From: Allodiplogaster sudhausi
Lineage: Eukaryota > Nematoda > Chromadorea > Rhabditida > Diplogasteridae
Length of the DNA stretch: 64,000 nt
Assembly (NCBI GenBank): GCA_945643635.1
Contig: CALZFC010000013.1
Span: forward strand, 1,651,001 to 1,715,000
Direction of reading: 5' to 3'
The notes below the pieces were generated by a model that saw only the letters and a list, made by a program, of their open reading frames with translations, searched no databases and had not been told where the DNA came from. The position numbers were made by a program, and so were the translations under genes. This document shows positions 1 through 11,330 of the stretch, in pieces; the first letter of the stretch is position 1; every line of letters starts with the position of its first letter.

Positions 1-383
1 AATGCATTTAACAAAACAATATCATCAATGTTGCTTGCGCTTAATATATTATGTTCGTGAGCTTTAATAATGGGAAGGGAGACACTGAATGTCAGTGATA
101 GACAGAATGAACGAGCTGTTCCCGCTTTCTCGGTTTCCTTCTTTCTTTCTCTCTCTCTCTCTCTTTCTCTCTCTCTCCTCCCGTCCCAGCATTCTTCAGA
201 AGCATAGGCAAAAGTCCTCATCGCTAGAAGGCTACTTCGCCTAAGGCTGTCCTGGGGGCCACCAGACGCCGCCAGCCTCGCTTCAAGGCAGAGCGGCTCT
301 TCCATTACTTAAAATTCGCTCTCTATGGCGCGACGGAATAAAGTATGCGCCTCTTATGTTCTATTTCTGTCCGCGCCGCCTGC
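1..383. repeat. Dispersed repeat segments with a CT tract
   Basis: Bases 20-130 (a GGGAAG/GAGACACTGA context) recur at about 29,295-29,400. A CT tract lies at about 146-180. Bases 200-383 are one copy of a family (called F here) whose core reads GCGCCAAGGAATAAAGTATG followed by TCTGTCC and GCCGCCTGCCT. Other F copies are near 6640-6860, 7900-8000, 9815-9950, 56,730-56,880 and, inverted, 38,480-38,640. I see no gene. Confidence 0.6.
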
Positions 384-1837
384 CTCGGCAGAGAGAGGAA
401 TAGATTGCTAATTGAAAGGGGCGTAGGCAAAGGAGGGAGTGGAAGAGGAGGAGAGGGATGGAGATAAGATAGAGAGAGAAATATATAGAGAGAGAAAGAG
501 AGGTAGAGAGAGAGACTGAGAAAAAAGCGAGAGAGAGAATTGAAGAGAGAAGGAGAGATAATAGCGAGAGATAGGGACGGAGAGATTGGAAGTGATAGGG
601 TGGGAGACAATATTATTAGATAACGAACGGTGTTCCATCCACTGATCGGTGGGCCCTTCAGGCTGCTCTTTTTATTTCGATCGCACTACGCTAAACCGCC
701 GTGTCTCTGCACGAAGCAGTTGAATCATTTTCGATTTCTTTTTCGAAATGGATTTTTTTCAGCTTCAAAAGATTACAAGAGTCTGAGAAGAATAAAAAAA
801 TTGAGGCGCAGCAAATGGCGTATAGTCAACATTGGCATATGCACTTCGTTGTAAAGTATGAAAAAAGGCAAAGAAAGGGTTGCATTTGTGTGCGCAGGCG
901 GATAGGGGACATAGAGAGAGAGAGCAACAGAAACAGAGAGAAGGGAGAAAGGGGGAGAGAGACGAGTGGAGTGAAAGTGAGATGGATTAAAGATAATATG
1001 GCCGTAAACGTGTGTCTCAAGCCGAGAGCATGAATCGTGAACTGGTGCCAGGCAAAATTAAAAATCATGTGAATAATGCGCGATTCGACCTAAAAGTTAT
1101 CGTCTGAATGCTCGGCAGAGAGAGGAATAGATTGCTAATTGAAAGGGGCGTAGGCAAAGGAGGGAGTGGAAGAGGAGGAGAGGGATGGAGATAAGATAGA
1201 GAGAGAAATATATAGAGAGAGAAAGAGAGGTAGAGAGAGAGACTGAGAAAAAAGCGAGAGAGAGAATTGAAGAGAGAAGGAGAGATAATAGCGAGAGATA
1301 GGAACGGAGAGATTGGAAGTGATAGGGTGGGAGACAATATTATTAGATAACGAACGGTGTTCCATCCACTGATCGGTGGGCCCTTCAGGCTGCTCTTTTT
1401 ATTTCGATCGCACTCCGCTAAACCGCCGTGTCTCTGCACGAAGCAGTTGAATCATTTTCGATTTCTTTTTCGAAATGGATTTTTTTCAGCTTCAAAAGAT
1501 TACAAGAGTCTGAGAAGAATAAAAAAATTGAGGCGCAGCAAATGGCGTATAGTCAACATTGGCATATGCACTTCGTTGTAAAGTATGAAAAAAGGCAAAG
1601 AAAGGGTTGCATTTGTGTGCGCAGGCGGATAGGGGACATAGAGAGAGAGAGCAACAGAAACAGAGAGAAGGGAGAAAGGGGGAGAGAGACGAGTGGAGTG
1701 AAAGTGAGATGGATTAAAGATAATATGGCCGTAAACGTGTGTCTCAAGCCGAGAGCATGAATCGTGAACTGGTGCCAGGCAAGATTAAAAATCATGTGAA
1801 TAATGCGCGATTCGACCTAAAAGTTATCGTCTGAATG
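384..1837 (+). repeat. 727-bp direct tandem duplication
   Basis: Bases 384-1110 and 1111-1837 are almost identical direct copies, differing at about three positions that I can see (near 582/1309, 687/1414 and 1055/1782). Each unit runs from CTCGGCAGAG to CGTCTGAATG. It contains a GA tract, a copy of dispersed family A (core ATTTCGATCGCA...CGCCGTGTCTCTGCA...GTTGAATCATTTTCGATT) and a second GA tract. The duplicated open frames of 74-124 codons are low-complexity or repeat translations. High identity implies recent duplication or an assembly artefact. Confidence 0.9.
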
Positions 1838-2235
1838 TTCGAAAATGCAAATAAATTAAAATTCCAACAAAAAATACCCAAAGATCAAATAAATAAATTA
1901 TTTTGTCCAGCACGCTAAAATGTGAAATCGGCTGAGTTGAGTTATTAATTTTTTTCTAAATCAATAATCATTCACTGAGACTAATATTCTACTACTAGAT
2001 TCCTGACACCATAATGAAGCAACATGAAAATTTCATCAGTTTTACTCTACATTGAAAAAAGATATGCATGAAAAACCAAAATATCATAACCTTTTGGCCA
2101 GTACTGTATGAAGGAGATGGTAAAATACGTTGGCATGTGATGTTGGATATAGTGCAAGTGTATTTTTGAAGTTATTTTTGTAGCTTTCTTTTTCTCTCTC
2201 TCACTCTCTCTCTCTCTCGCTTTCTCCTTTTTGAG
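1838..2235. other. AT-rich spacer ending in a CT tract
   Basis: AT-rich sequence with no coding signal, ending in a CT-rich run (about 2185-2228) directly before the adenylosuccinate synthetase-like exon. The run and the AG at 2234-2235 look like a polypyrimidine tract and splice acceptor. Confidence 0.5.
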
Positions 2236-2366
2236 GTGATCCGCGTTGTGAAGGCGTACCAAACTCGCGTGGGCACCGGCCCCTTTCCGACCGAGCTGTT
2301 CGACGAGGACGGAGCGAGGCTGCAGCGAATCATGGAGGTCGGAGTCACGACGGGCAAGAAGAGGAG
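2236..2366 (+). pseudogene. Isolated adenylosuccinate synthetase exon, copy 1
   Basis: The frame starting GTG ATC encodes about 43 residues including [18 protein letters not shown], then FDEDG and [11 protein letters not shown]. This matches the conserved region near the C-terminal half of adenylosuccinate synthetase (AMP biosynthesis from IMP), where the family reads KAYTTRVGxGPFPTEL...GVTTGRxRR. A CT tract with AG precedes it and a GTGAGG donor follows, so it has the form of one phase 0 to phase 2 exon. Compared with the copy at 28,320 it lacks one codon (I-M versus I-G-M) and has Arg for Gly at codon 3. No neighbouring exon of the enzyme was found on either side. I infer a duplicated, probably non-functional exon. 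Confidence 0.75.
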
Positions 2367-3026
2367 GTGAGGATTGCTTCGCGCTCATCATTTCCTACTT
2401 CTTTCCATTCCGTTTTATGCGGCATTAGATTATAACAAAAATGCCATCTTTCTAGATAGTCTGCTCCCAAAAATTTTTTTTTGTGTTCTTCTTTATTATT
2501 TCTTTATCAATAAATCTCCATTCACCGTTACAAGTATTATGTACATATACATACATACAATTGTATACCATAATGATTGATATTCGCATCTTCGAGCCCA
2601 ATTATTCTTTTTTTGAGCCATGCCTTGAAGAACCACCTAAAGATCGGAGAGAAATTTGCGATGCTCTCTTTATTGCGACCGAATAACGCTAAATCTGCTG
2701 TTGAATCATTTTCTTTTTTTGTTGTTTCAAAATGTATATTTTTCTTTTTTTCAAGAGAAAAAACCTCGGAAAAGACAAATCAGGATGCAAATTATCCTAG
2801 TTACGATAGAAGACAAAGTTCTCACAAGGGGAGTTGTAGTAGAAATGAGTGTTAAAGAAATTTGAGAAGAATGGAAGAAAGATTCGACAAAATTCAACTT
2901 AGCGAGTGAATTAATTAATTAATTAATGCATATCCTTACTTTAGCAGATAGGACAAAGGCCAATGTCAATTGAACATTGTCCTTTCAAGACATAGTATTT
3001 GAATGCGAAATTAAGCTTTAAATTAC
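2367..3026. repeat. Degenerate dispersed repeats
   Basis: Contains a family A core (about 2655-2760, GCGATGCTCTCTTTATTGCGACCG) and then a family E segment (2780-2870, AATTATCCTAGTTACGATAGAAGA). E also follows A near 9470 and 11,640. The tail is AT-rich. I see no gene. Confidence 0.5.
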
Positions 3027-3449
3027 CGTATTTTCTCTATTAGAACCCCCCCCCCCCTCTAATTGTGCCCCCCTCTCGCAAGGGAATTGGAAAATAGTAC
3101 CCCTCCCTCTGATAGAATCCCCACTCCAAAAGTGCCCCCCTTATTGTCTAATAGCGACGTTTCTTGAATTCCTGATTTGGAATGGGATGCTCTTACCAAT
3201 GAACTGATTGCAAATTCATTCAAAATCTAAGGTAAAACTGATATTCCAAAGATGATTCCGTTGAAGAAGAGCTATAATTCTTCGTTTTGGAGAATAAAGT
3301 GGTGTGATCAAACTTTTTGTCAGTCACATTGAAAAATAGTACCCCTCTCTCTAATAGAACCCCCCCCCCCCTCCCTCTAATAGGGCTCCCCTCTCGCAAA
3401 GGGATTGAAAAATAGTGCCCCCGGGGGGCACTAATAAAGAAAATACCTT
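3027..3449. mobile_element. MITE-like element with terminal inverted repeats
   Basis: The left end reads ACCGTATTTTCTCTATTAG followed by a run of C. The right end is the near-complement, with GGGGGCACTAATAAAG and GAAAATACCTTAA. Inside, GTACCCCT/CTCTAATAG modules alternate with poly-C runs. Both ends are flanked by TTA(A), so a 3-4 bp target duplication is possible. There is no coding capacity. A truncated copy starting with the same terminus is at 30,273. I infer a non-autonomous DNA transposon; the superfamily is not assignable by eye. Confidence 0.6.
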
Positions 3450-4140
3450 AATAAAGAGAATAGTGTACATAGCAACATTCTCGTTTTTCTGCAGATTACC
3501 TTCTTTTGTTAGTGAAAAAAACCCGGAAAAATCAACCTTTTTTTTCCAAATGGTTTTAGCGAAAGCGGCGATGTCTGAAATTTTTTTTAGAATACTAAAG
3601 AAAAATAAATAAATCGACAACTCAACTTCTTTCCAAATGATTCGGGATGAAAGAGATAGTTAGAAAGCGAGAGGGAATTGAAGAGAGCTAATAGTAGAGA
3701 CGGAGAGATTGAAGGTGAAAAGAGGGGAACAATATAATTAAAAGATTCGAAAATGATCTGCAGAAGAAGGAAAATCTGATGCAGCCTTGAAATAAGTGAT
3801 ACTTCTTTTTTTCTCTTATTTTTAAGAATCGCACGACGATTCATTGGTGGGAACTTGGGCTTGCTCATTTTATTTACGCTAAACCGCCGCGTCTCTGCCC
3901 TAAGAAAAGCCACTCTATCTGAACCAGAATATGGTGTCAGTATCCCCAATTCCTGCGAAGCAAACATGAAATGTATGTACATAAAATTTCTTGTCACCCC
4001 GAATGGAGAGTTCGAAATGATAATTGTCCTTAACGCCAAATGGCTCCTTTTTGGCACGGAAGCGTCAGAGAGTCCACGGAGTATCAACAGTTAAAATGTA
4101 ATTTAAAGAAGAAAAAAATAACTAAGAAATGCCTTTTCGT
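3450..4140. repeat. Mixed degenerate repeats
   Basis: Holds a short fragment of an inverted family A-like unit, a GA-poor relic of the tract-bearing repeats (3640-3760) and another core near 3845-3900 (CGCCGCGTCTCTGC). No gene is supported. Open frames of 79-166 codons here overlap repeats. Confidence 0.4.
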
Positions 4141-5100
4141 GTCTTCGAATTAGCTACTGATAACGGCCGGAGGATGTCGGACTTGGCGGATTGAATAGGG
4201 TAATTTGTTCCAACGTAATTGAAAGCAACGCCCGATTCTAGCCGGCTTTATTGTGAAATGACCTCGATCCTATTCTAACAATTCTTGTAGATTGCGAAAG
4301 TAGAATTAAAACATAGAGCAATGTTAACCAGGTCATAACGTTTGCGGAAACCACCAAAGCGAGATATCAGTGGAATGAAAATAGAAAACCACGTGTGAAC
4401 TTCGATCCAATGTCAATATCTGTTTTCCCACAACCGGGCATTTCTTCATCCACTTCCAGTTGTCGTCGGCCCTCGTTTGCGCCTTCTCTCAATCTCTCCT
4501 TCTCGCTTTCTTTCTCTCTTTCTCTCTCTATTATCTCTCTTCCGCGTTCTCTCTCTCTCGCTTTCTTTCTCTCTTTCTCCCTCTATTATCTCTCTTCTGC
4601 GTTCTCTCTCTCTCTCGCTCTCTTTCTCTCTTTCTCTCTCTACTATCTCACTTCCGCTTTGGCTTCCCCAATCTATCTGCATAGCTTTCCCAGCTCGGAT
4701 TTTTTTTCAGTGATCTGTATGTATCAGATTGGTTTCTTATGACTAACAATAAATATTACCTTACAGGGCCACTTTTTTTTTTACAATAATAGAATAAATA
4801 CATAATTATCTCACATCAGCGCTCTTTCGAAGAATTTCGCGAATGCCCTCAAATAATAATTTTTTTCCTTACTCACCAAAATATGTATAATATTCTTCTC
4901 CATTATTGCGTTCCACTGAGAGATGAGCCACACCGTCATTGACACTGCCCAATTGACTCACAATCTGCAGTTGCATCATATTCAGATGAACCAGGCATAT
5001 TCTGCGATGAGTCCTTTCAGTCACTCTCACTCTCTGTATCTGTATCGGCTCTCTCTCTGTCTCTCTCCACCCTCTCACTCTCTCTGTCTTTCTTCTTTCT
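4141..5100 (+). repeat. Dispersed repeat family H, copy 1 (about 1 kb)
   Basis: Aligns by eye with 12,860-13,880 over most of its length. Shared blocks are GATGTCGGACTTGGCG, CTAGCCGGCTTTATTGTGAAA, GAGATATCAGTGGAATGAAA, CACCGGGCAYTTCTTCATCC, CGTCGGCCCTCGTTTGCGCC, a CT tract and CTCACATCAGCGCTCTTTCG. A shorter copy of its first part is at 7390-7660. The CT tract sits at the same place in both long copies, so it is part of the unit. Confidence 0.7.
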
Positions 5101-6295
5101 CTTTCTCTCTGCCCCTCTCTCTGTATCTATACTTCTCTCTCTCTCCTTCTCACTCTCTCTGTCTCTATCCATCTCTCTATCGGTTCTCTCTCTATGTCTC
5201 TGTCACATTCCTTCTTTCTAAAACTGAGATCGGTGGGCTCTTGTCGTTGCTTGTTTTATTTCGATCGCATCACGCCAAACTGCCGTGTCGCTGCGCTCTG
5301 CAGTTGAATGGTTGTTGATTAATTTTTCGAAAAGGATTTTTTTTCATTTTCAAAAAATATGAAATGTCAGAGAAGACTTTTTTAATCTCTCGCTCTCTCT
5401 CCTCTCGCTCGCTCTCCTTCTTTTATTTCTTCCTCTTTTATTTTCTATCTCTCTAAGAATTTAATTTAAATCTTCTATATGTATGTACATACATACATTA
5501 ATCTAATATTTTTCCGCAGATGAAAAAACACATACGTTTTTTTTTATTTACAGAAAACAATGATTGCATAAAAAATGAATTATTCATGAGCATTTTTCTA
5601 GAGTCCAATGGAAACGATGGATGCACGCAGCGTCAGTTTAGATTGCAGCTAGATTATAAGTAGATTTTAAAAAAATCTGCAAAAAAAATTTCCTATTGCC
5701 TTTTGAAAGAGCACAAGCATCTTATGGTGCTTTCTGCTATCTGAAATGACAGCAGGCTGCTAGTAAACACGATCGAAATACACAAAGAAACCGGGGGGGG
5801 GGGGGAGAGCTAAATGTATTTCATATTTATTTACCACAATCTTTGTGTGTGCGCATTACTTAAACTGTTACATCTTGTGACTTTTTTTGATATTCTCTCA
5901 TTTTCATTTAATTTTGCCAAAGACAAGAGTTGAAAGTATTTACAATGTTTAATGACTCTTAATATTTTCTTCTTCTTTTCATGACCGGTGGATTGCTCAC
6001 GACACGTAACAATATAATAGAATTGAACCATATTCTCTTGATAAACGCGGGCTTTGTCTTGGTTAGGATATATCTTAATTAAAAGAACTGTTTTATATTA
6101 CATGATAGTGATAATTTAGCTTCCCTTATTGTAAGAAGGTGATAACAGCCGGAGAATTTACTATTGGGGCTCTAATTCGTTAATCCATTTTTCTTACTTT
6201 GTCCTCACCTGACGCATACTTACGATTAGGCAATAAATAATTCAAAATATTATGAACGCACATTTATCTATGCGCCCTGTTCTTCTGTAGGAAAA
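5100..6295. repeat. CT tract, family A copy and AT-rich spacer
   Basis: The CT tract runs to about 5210 and is followed by a family A copy (5222-5370, GATCGGTGGGCTCTTG...CGCCAAACTGCCGTGTCGCTGC). After that, 5380-6295 is AT-rich with a short poly-G run at 5793-5804. I see nothing coding. Confidence 0.5.
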
Positions 6296-6587
6296 GGTGA
6301 TCAACCTCTTGCACTGCTCTGTTTTTTTCCCCTGCTCTCTCTCTCACTCTCTTTATTTCTTTCTCTCTCCTCTCTCTTCCTCTCCCGTTCTCTCTATCTC
6401 TCTCTCCCTAACAGAGTCCCTCTTTCAGTCTCACACAGCCGCTAAATTCCTGTTCTCTGACTCTATACATTTTTCCCTTTAAAGTTCCTCTCAATAGGAG
6501 TTAACAAAGTGAGAATGTTTTTTTCTCGAGGATATTCGGTATGTGAGCCAAGAAAAGTTTATTATAATTATGTGAGAGAGGTAGAGG

Positions 6588-6627
<40 letters not shown>

Positions 6628-7120
6628 CTCCCATGCTTGCGTTCTTCAGAAGTATCGACAACAGTCCTCGTCGCCAGAATGCTAGTTCGCCTTCGTCTGC
6701 TCTTGAGCGGCCACCAGACGCCGCCAGCCTCCCAAGACAGAGCGGCGCTTCCATCACTGAAAATTCCGCTCTCTCCGGCGCCAAGGAATAAAGTATGCGC
6801 TTTTTATGCTCAGTTTCTGTCCATGCTGCCTGCCTCGGCAGACAGAGCAAGAGAGACACATTGAGAAACTGTACAGGGCGTAGGCAAAGGAGAGAGGGGA
6901 GGAGGAGAGGGAGGGAGAAAAGGGAGAGAGTGAAAGAGAGCTAGAGAAAAAAAACTGAGAAACGAGCAAAAGACAGAATTTAAGAGAAATAATAGCGCGA
7001 GATGCGGAGAGATTGAAAGTGATAGGGAGGGAAACAATATTATAAAAGATAACGAAAATCATTAATAGAAGAAGAAAAATACATGATCGTAGATATTATT
7101 TTTATGTTTTATTTATTTAT
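6296..7120. repeat. CT/GA tracts flanking a family F copy
   Basis: A CT tract (6330-6410), a pure CT run (about 6588-6622), then family F at 6640-6860 (ACCAGACGCCGCCAGCCTC...GGCGCCAAGGAATAAAGT) and a GA-rich block to 7060. The arrangement parallels 180-600. Confidence 0.6.
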
Positions 7121-7768
7121 TATTTATTTACCTTCCTCGGTGGGCTCTTCAGGTTGCTCCATTTATTTCGATCGTATTACTCAAAACCGCCGTGTCTCTG
7201 CACTCTGCAGTTGAATAATTTTTGATTTTTTTTTCAAAATGAATTTTTTTCAGTTTCAAAAGATTAGAAGAGTCAGAGAAGAATAAAAAATTTGAGGGCG
7301 AAGCAAATGGCGTATAATCTTATGGCTCTTTTTAGCACCGAAGGGAGAACATCAGAGAGTATCAGAAGTTAAAATGTAAACAAAAACACAGAAAAATGCC
7401 TTATCGTGTCTTCGAATTAACTTTTGATAACAGCCGGAGGACGTCAATTTTCGTGGAATAGGAAGGCTCATGTGTTTTTACGTATTAATTGGCAGCGACT
7501 CCCAATTGAAGCCGGCTTTATTATGAAAGGACCTAGATCTGAGCAATTCTAGTAAAAGGCCGAAAGTAGAATGAAAATATAGAGAAATCCACAAAGCAGT
7601 CGTACCGATTGAGAAAATCAACCAAAGAGAAATTTCAGTAGAATGAGAAAGAAAACAACGTGAAAAAAATTGTTTGGGATGTCGGTTCTCCGAATCGCTT
7701 TCCGCGCTTTTCCTATCACCTTCTCTATTTCCTTGCTCTCCCTCTCGCTCTCCCCCTCTCGCTGTCTC

Positions 7769-7816
<48 letters not shown>

Positions 7817-8200
7817 TTCTTATTCTCTCTCTCCCTCTCGCTCTCTCTTTCCTCTCTCTCTCTCTTGTTCCCCCTTCTCTTCCTCTCGCTCTTTCTTTCT
7901 CTACCGGTGCCAAGAAATTAAATATGTGCGTTTTATGCTCTTTCTGCCGCGCCGCCTGCTTGGGTAGAAAGAGCAAGAGAGACACATGGCGAATATGTTG
8001 GCCGACGACCTTTTTCTTGCTTTGATCACAAATGAAGTTCTTTCTCTCTTTCTCTTCTCTCCCACCACCTTTCTCTCTCTCTCCCTCTTGTTCTTGCTCT
8101 CTCACTCTCTTACTTCTCACTTATTCTCCTTCTCTATTTTTTCTTTCATTCTCCCTCTATCTCTCTTTCTCTCTCTTTCTTAATTCCCTCAACTGAAACG
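7121..8200. repeat. Family A, family H and CT tract/family F mosaic
   Basis: Family A is at 7135-7320 (GGTGGGCTCTTCAGGTTGCTC) and a partial family H at 7390-7660. A long CT tract spans 7725-7900, followed by family F at 7900-8005 and another CT block to 8180. Reading frames here are Leu/Ser-only and are microsatellite translations. Confidence 0.6.
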
Positions 8201-9072
8201 TTTGAAATATGAAATGCAAAAGGTCGGTGGCACCAGACTGAAAAACAATTGATTACTACGGATCGCCGAGTTAAATTTTCTCACTTTATATTGCGATCGC
8301 ACCGGGCACTGCAAGGCAATTGATTCACTTTAGAGTTGTTTTTAATGGATTTTTATTTTCAAAAGGGAGTAGGTGGAAAAAGATTATACCATCCTGGTTA
8401 CGAGAGGCGAATTCAATTGAAAATTTTCCGTTCAAGATATAGTATCTTGACTCGCCGGGCTAGGAATTCGCCAGATCGGAGAGAGAAAAATAAGTCAACA
8501 ACGCAATTGTATATATGATGATAGATTTGCTTTTGCCATTAGGTTCGGAGATCGATGAGAGAGAGGGAGAGAGAGAAAGAGAGAGAGAAGAGAGAAAAGA
8601 GAAGGGAGAAGACGAGAGAAAGAGAGAAAGAGCAAGAGAGAGAGAAAAAGATTGAGACCGAGCGAGAGAGAGAGAGAGAGAGAGAAAATGAGAAAGAGAG
8701 AGAGGGAGAGTACAGGGAAAAGAACAGTAACTGAAAATAGTGCAAACGATATACCCTTACTTCTTAAAGTCGTTGTTAGTTCAAGAACAGCAACAGAAGT
8801 TCTTAAGTGACGTGATTTTTTTTAAATAGTTTAACTTATGTAACTTTTAAAAAAAATGTTGGAATCGCCTTACATTGTTGCCTTACTGAAATCAGAGGAA
8901 ATTATTGGCAAATAAATAAGGAAATTTTATTAAATTATGGCTCCAGCATTCCCTTCCTATAGATTCTCTTGCTATATGAGCCAATAATTAATATGCTCAA
9001 TGCTTGACACCATCAACTAGCATTTTTTTTGAGCGCAAAAAGCGTCGGTGCATGAAAATTTTGGAGAGGACA
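8201..9072. repeat. Family G copy, GA tract and AT-rich spacer
   Basis: Family G at 8260-8520 (GAGTTAAATTTTCTCAC, ATCCTGGTTACGAGAGGCG, GAATTCGCCAGATCGGAG) recurs at 32,820-33,130 and, inverted, at 37,080-37,190. Its end (TTTGCYTTTGCCATTRGGTTCG) leads straight into a GA tract at 8555-8720, as it also does at 21,885. The remainder is AT-rich without a gene. Confidence 0.55.
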
Positions 9073-9272
9073 AACGATAGATAATAATAAATCAACAACT
9101 CGATTTCATAATGATGATTGCATATTACATAATGAGGATAGCTTTTTCGAGCCCAGGTTATTATTTTTCTTCTTTGCCAAAACTCGCCAATGTCCACAGC
9201 TCATGTATTATGCAATCATCATTATGCAATCGAGTTGTTGATTTATTATTATTTTTCGTTTGTCCTCTTCAA
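9073..9272. repeat. Foldback: about 65-bp inverted repeat arms
   Basis: The left arm, about 9073-9140 (GAGGACAAACGATAG...AATAAATCAACAACTCGAT...ATGATGATTGCAT), and the right arm, about 9203-9272 (ATGCAATCATCATTATGCAAT...GAGTTGTTGATTTATTATT...CGTTTGTCCTC), are reverse complements with few mismatches. The loop is about 60 bp. The arm sequence AATAAATCAACAACKCRATT also occurs singly in family G copies. Confidence 0.8.
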
Positions 9273-9707
9273 AATCAGAGCGAACTTTGCGACGCTCTCT
9301 TTATGGTGATCGCAGTAAGCTAAAGCTCCGGGTCTGTGCAATCAGCCGTTGATTCATTTTAGATTTCTTTTTCTTTTAAATGTATTTCTTTCCTTTTTCA
9401 AAAGAGAATATGTCGAAAAAGAAGAAGTGCGGGAAGGACGGAAGCTAGAAAATAAGAGGAAACGTTGATTTTTATATGCAATCCTGGTTATTATAGAAGA
9501 TTGAATGCAAGGTTCTCGTAGGGAGAAATGGAAGAAAAAAAATGATGTACGCAATACAATCGAGATAACAGCAAAAATATCACATAAACATTCTAATCGT
9601 ACGAAGAGAGGTAATCTATACATTTCTTCAGGTGACGTGACAAAATATAGAGATATTGAATGAGATATCCCGCCCTCTATCTCACTCTTTCTCTCCCTCT
9701 CTCCCTC

Positions 9708-9751
<44 letters not shown>

Positions 9752-9964
9752 GCTTTCCCTTTCACTCTCTCTCTCTCTTTTGCTCTCTCACTCTCTCTCT
9801 CTCTCGTTCTCTTCGGCAATAGTTCATAAAATACATATATGCTTTTTATGCTCTGTTTCTGTCCCCGCCACCTGCCTGGGTAAAAAGAGCAAGAGAGACA
9901 CATTCTGAATACATTTGGCAACAGTGGCGGCTGGCCTTTCTTGCCTTGACCATGGAGAGAGAGA

Positions 9965-9998
<34 letters not shown>

Positions 9999-10340
9999 AG
10001 AGAGAGAGGAAAAGGAAGGCGGCAGCGATGCCTTTTGATGTTCAAATAAAATGCTTTCATCCTGTAGCGCGTTCGCCTGAAGATTGCAGCTTTGGAAGGT
10101 CACGAAAAGAGCGAAGGCAAAAATGTGCAGATGGCGTGAGAGAGGGAGAAAGAGAGAAGGAAAGAGCGAGAGAAAGACCGCGAGAGAGTAGGGGATGAGA
10201 AAGAGAAAATGAGAGGGTCCGTGAGAGAGAGAGAGAGAGAGAGTGTGTGAGAGAGAGAAAGAGAACCGATGAGAGGATATTGTTAGATAGAGTGATTGGG
10301 AATAACTGGGAGACATCGGAATCAGAGAAGTGAAGAACGG
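9273..10340. repeat. Family A/E unit followed by CT-F-GA block
   Basis: Bases 9285-9640 form a unit that repeats at 11,455-11,830 (GAAGAAGTG...GGAAGCTAGAAAATAAGA...CGTTGATTTTTATATGCAATCC). A CT tract spans 9680-9815, family F is at 9815-9955 and GA blocks are at 9955-10,015 and 10,135-10,265. No gene. Confidence 0.6.
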
Positions 10341-11261
10341 CTGAAAGAGTTGCAATGCTCACTTTATTGCGATCGCACTACGTGAAAGCGCAGGGTCTCT
10401 GCAATCTGCATTTGAATCATTTTCGATTTATTTTTTTAATGGATGAGATGAAACAACAACAAAGTTCCACAATGTCTACACTTTTATTTGTTTATTGATT
10501 TATTGAATTAGATAATAAAAGGAGAGAATATAATGAAAGAAGTCGAACATTTTCTGATTTAAGAAAAATATTCGACAAAATTCTACTTACCATTAGCAAG
10601 TCAATTAATTAATTTATTCACGTTGTTTACTACGGCAGAGAGGCACTTAGACTTTGTTGTTGTTGCTTTTTTTTCAATGTTGTGAAAGCTAAAATGCCGC
10701 GGACTGAAAATTTTTGAGAATATTAAAGATAAATAAAAAAAATAAATGGACAACCCAATTGCAAAGGGTTCGGTGATGAAAGAAATAGGGTGAGAGAGGA
10801 GAGAGAAGAAGAGAGATAATAATGGAGACGGAGAGATTGAAAGTGAAATGGAGGGAGAAAATATTAATAAAAGATTCGAAATTATATGTAGAAAAAGAAA
10901 ACGTGATGACACCTTGCCGAAATTAACACTTCTCTTTTATCTATTTTTAAACATATTTTTTTAAACGTACATACCCTTCCGACTATCGGTGGGCACTTTA
11001 GGTTGCTTGTTTTATTTCCATCGCACTACTCTAAACCGCCGTGTCAATGCAATAAGCAAGCAGTTAATCACTTTTGATTTCTTTTTTTTAATAGAATTTG
11101 TTTTCTTTTTCAAAAGCGAAAAAGAGACAAAGATGAATAAAACATTAGAGGGCGGAGCAAATGGCGTAGCAAATTTGTACATATGTATACAATTCTATTG
11201 AAATAATTTGAATCGAGAGACAGAGAGAGACAGAGAGAGACAGAGAGAGAGAGAGAGAGAC

Positions 11262-11292
<31 letters not shown>

Positions 11293-11330
11293 TAGAGAAA
11301 GAGAGTGACAGAGCGTCAGCGCAGCCGACA
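10341..11330. repeat. Two family A copies and a GACA/GA tract
   Basis: Family A-type cores lie at 10,350-10,440 and 10,985-11,170. A GACAGAGAGAGACAGAGAGA tract is at 11,216-11,300. Between them are AT-rich sequence and a weak GA block (10,790-10,850). Confidence 0.55.
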
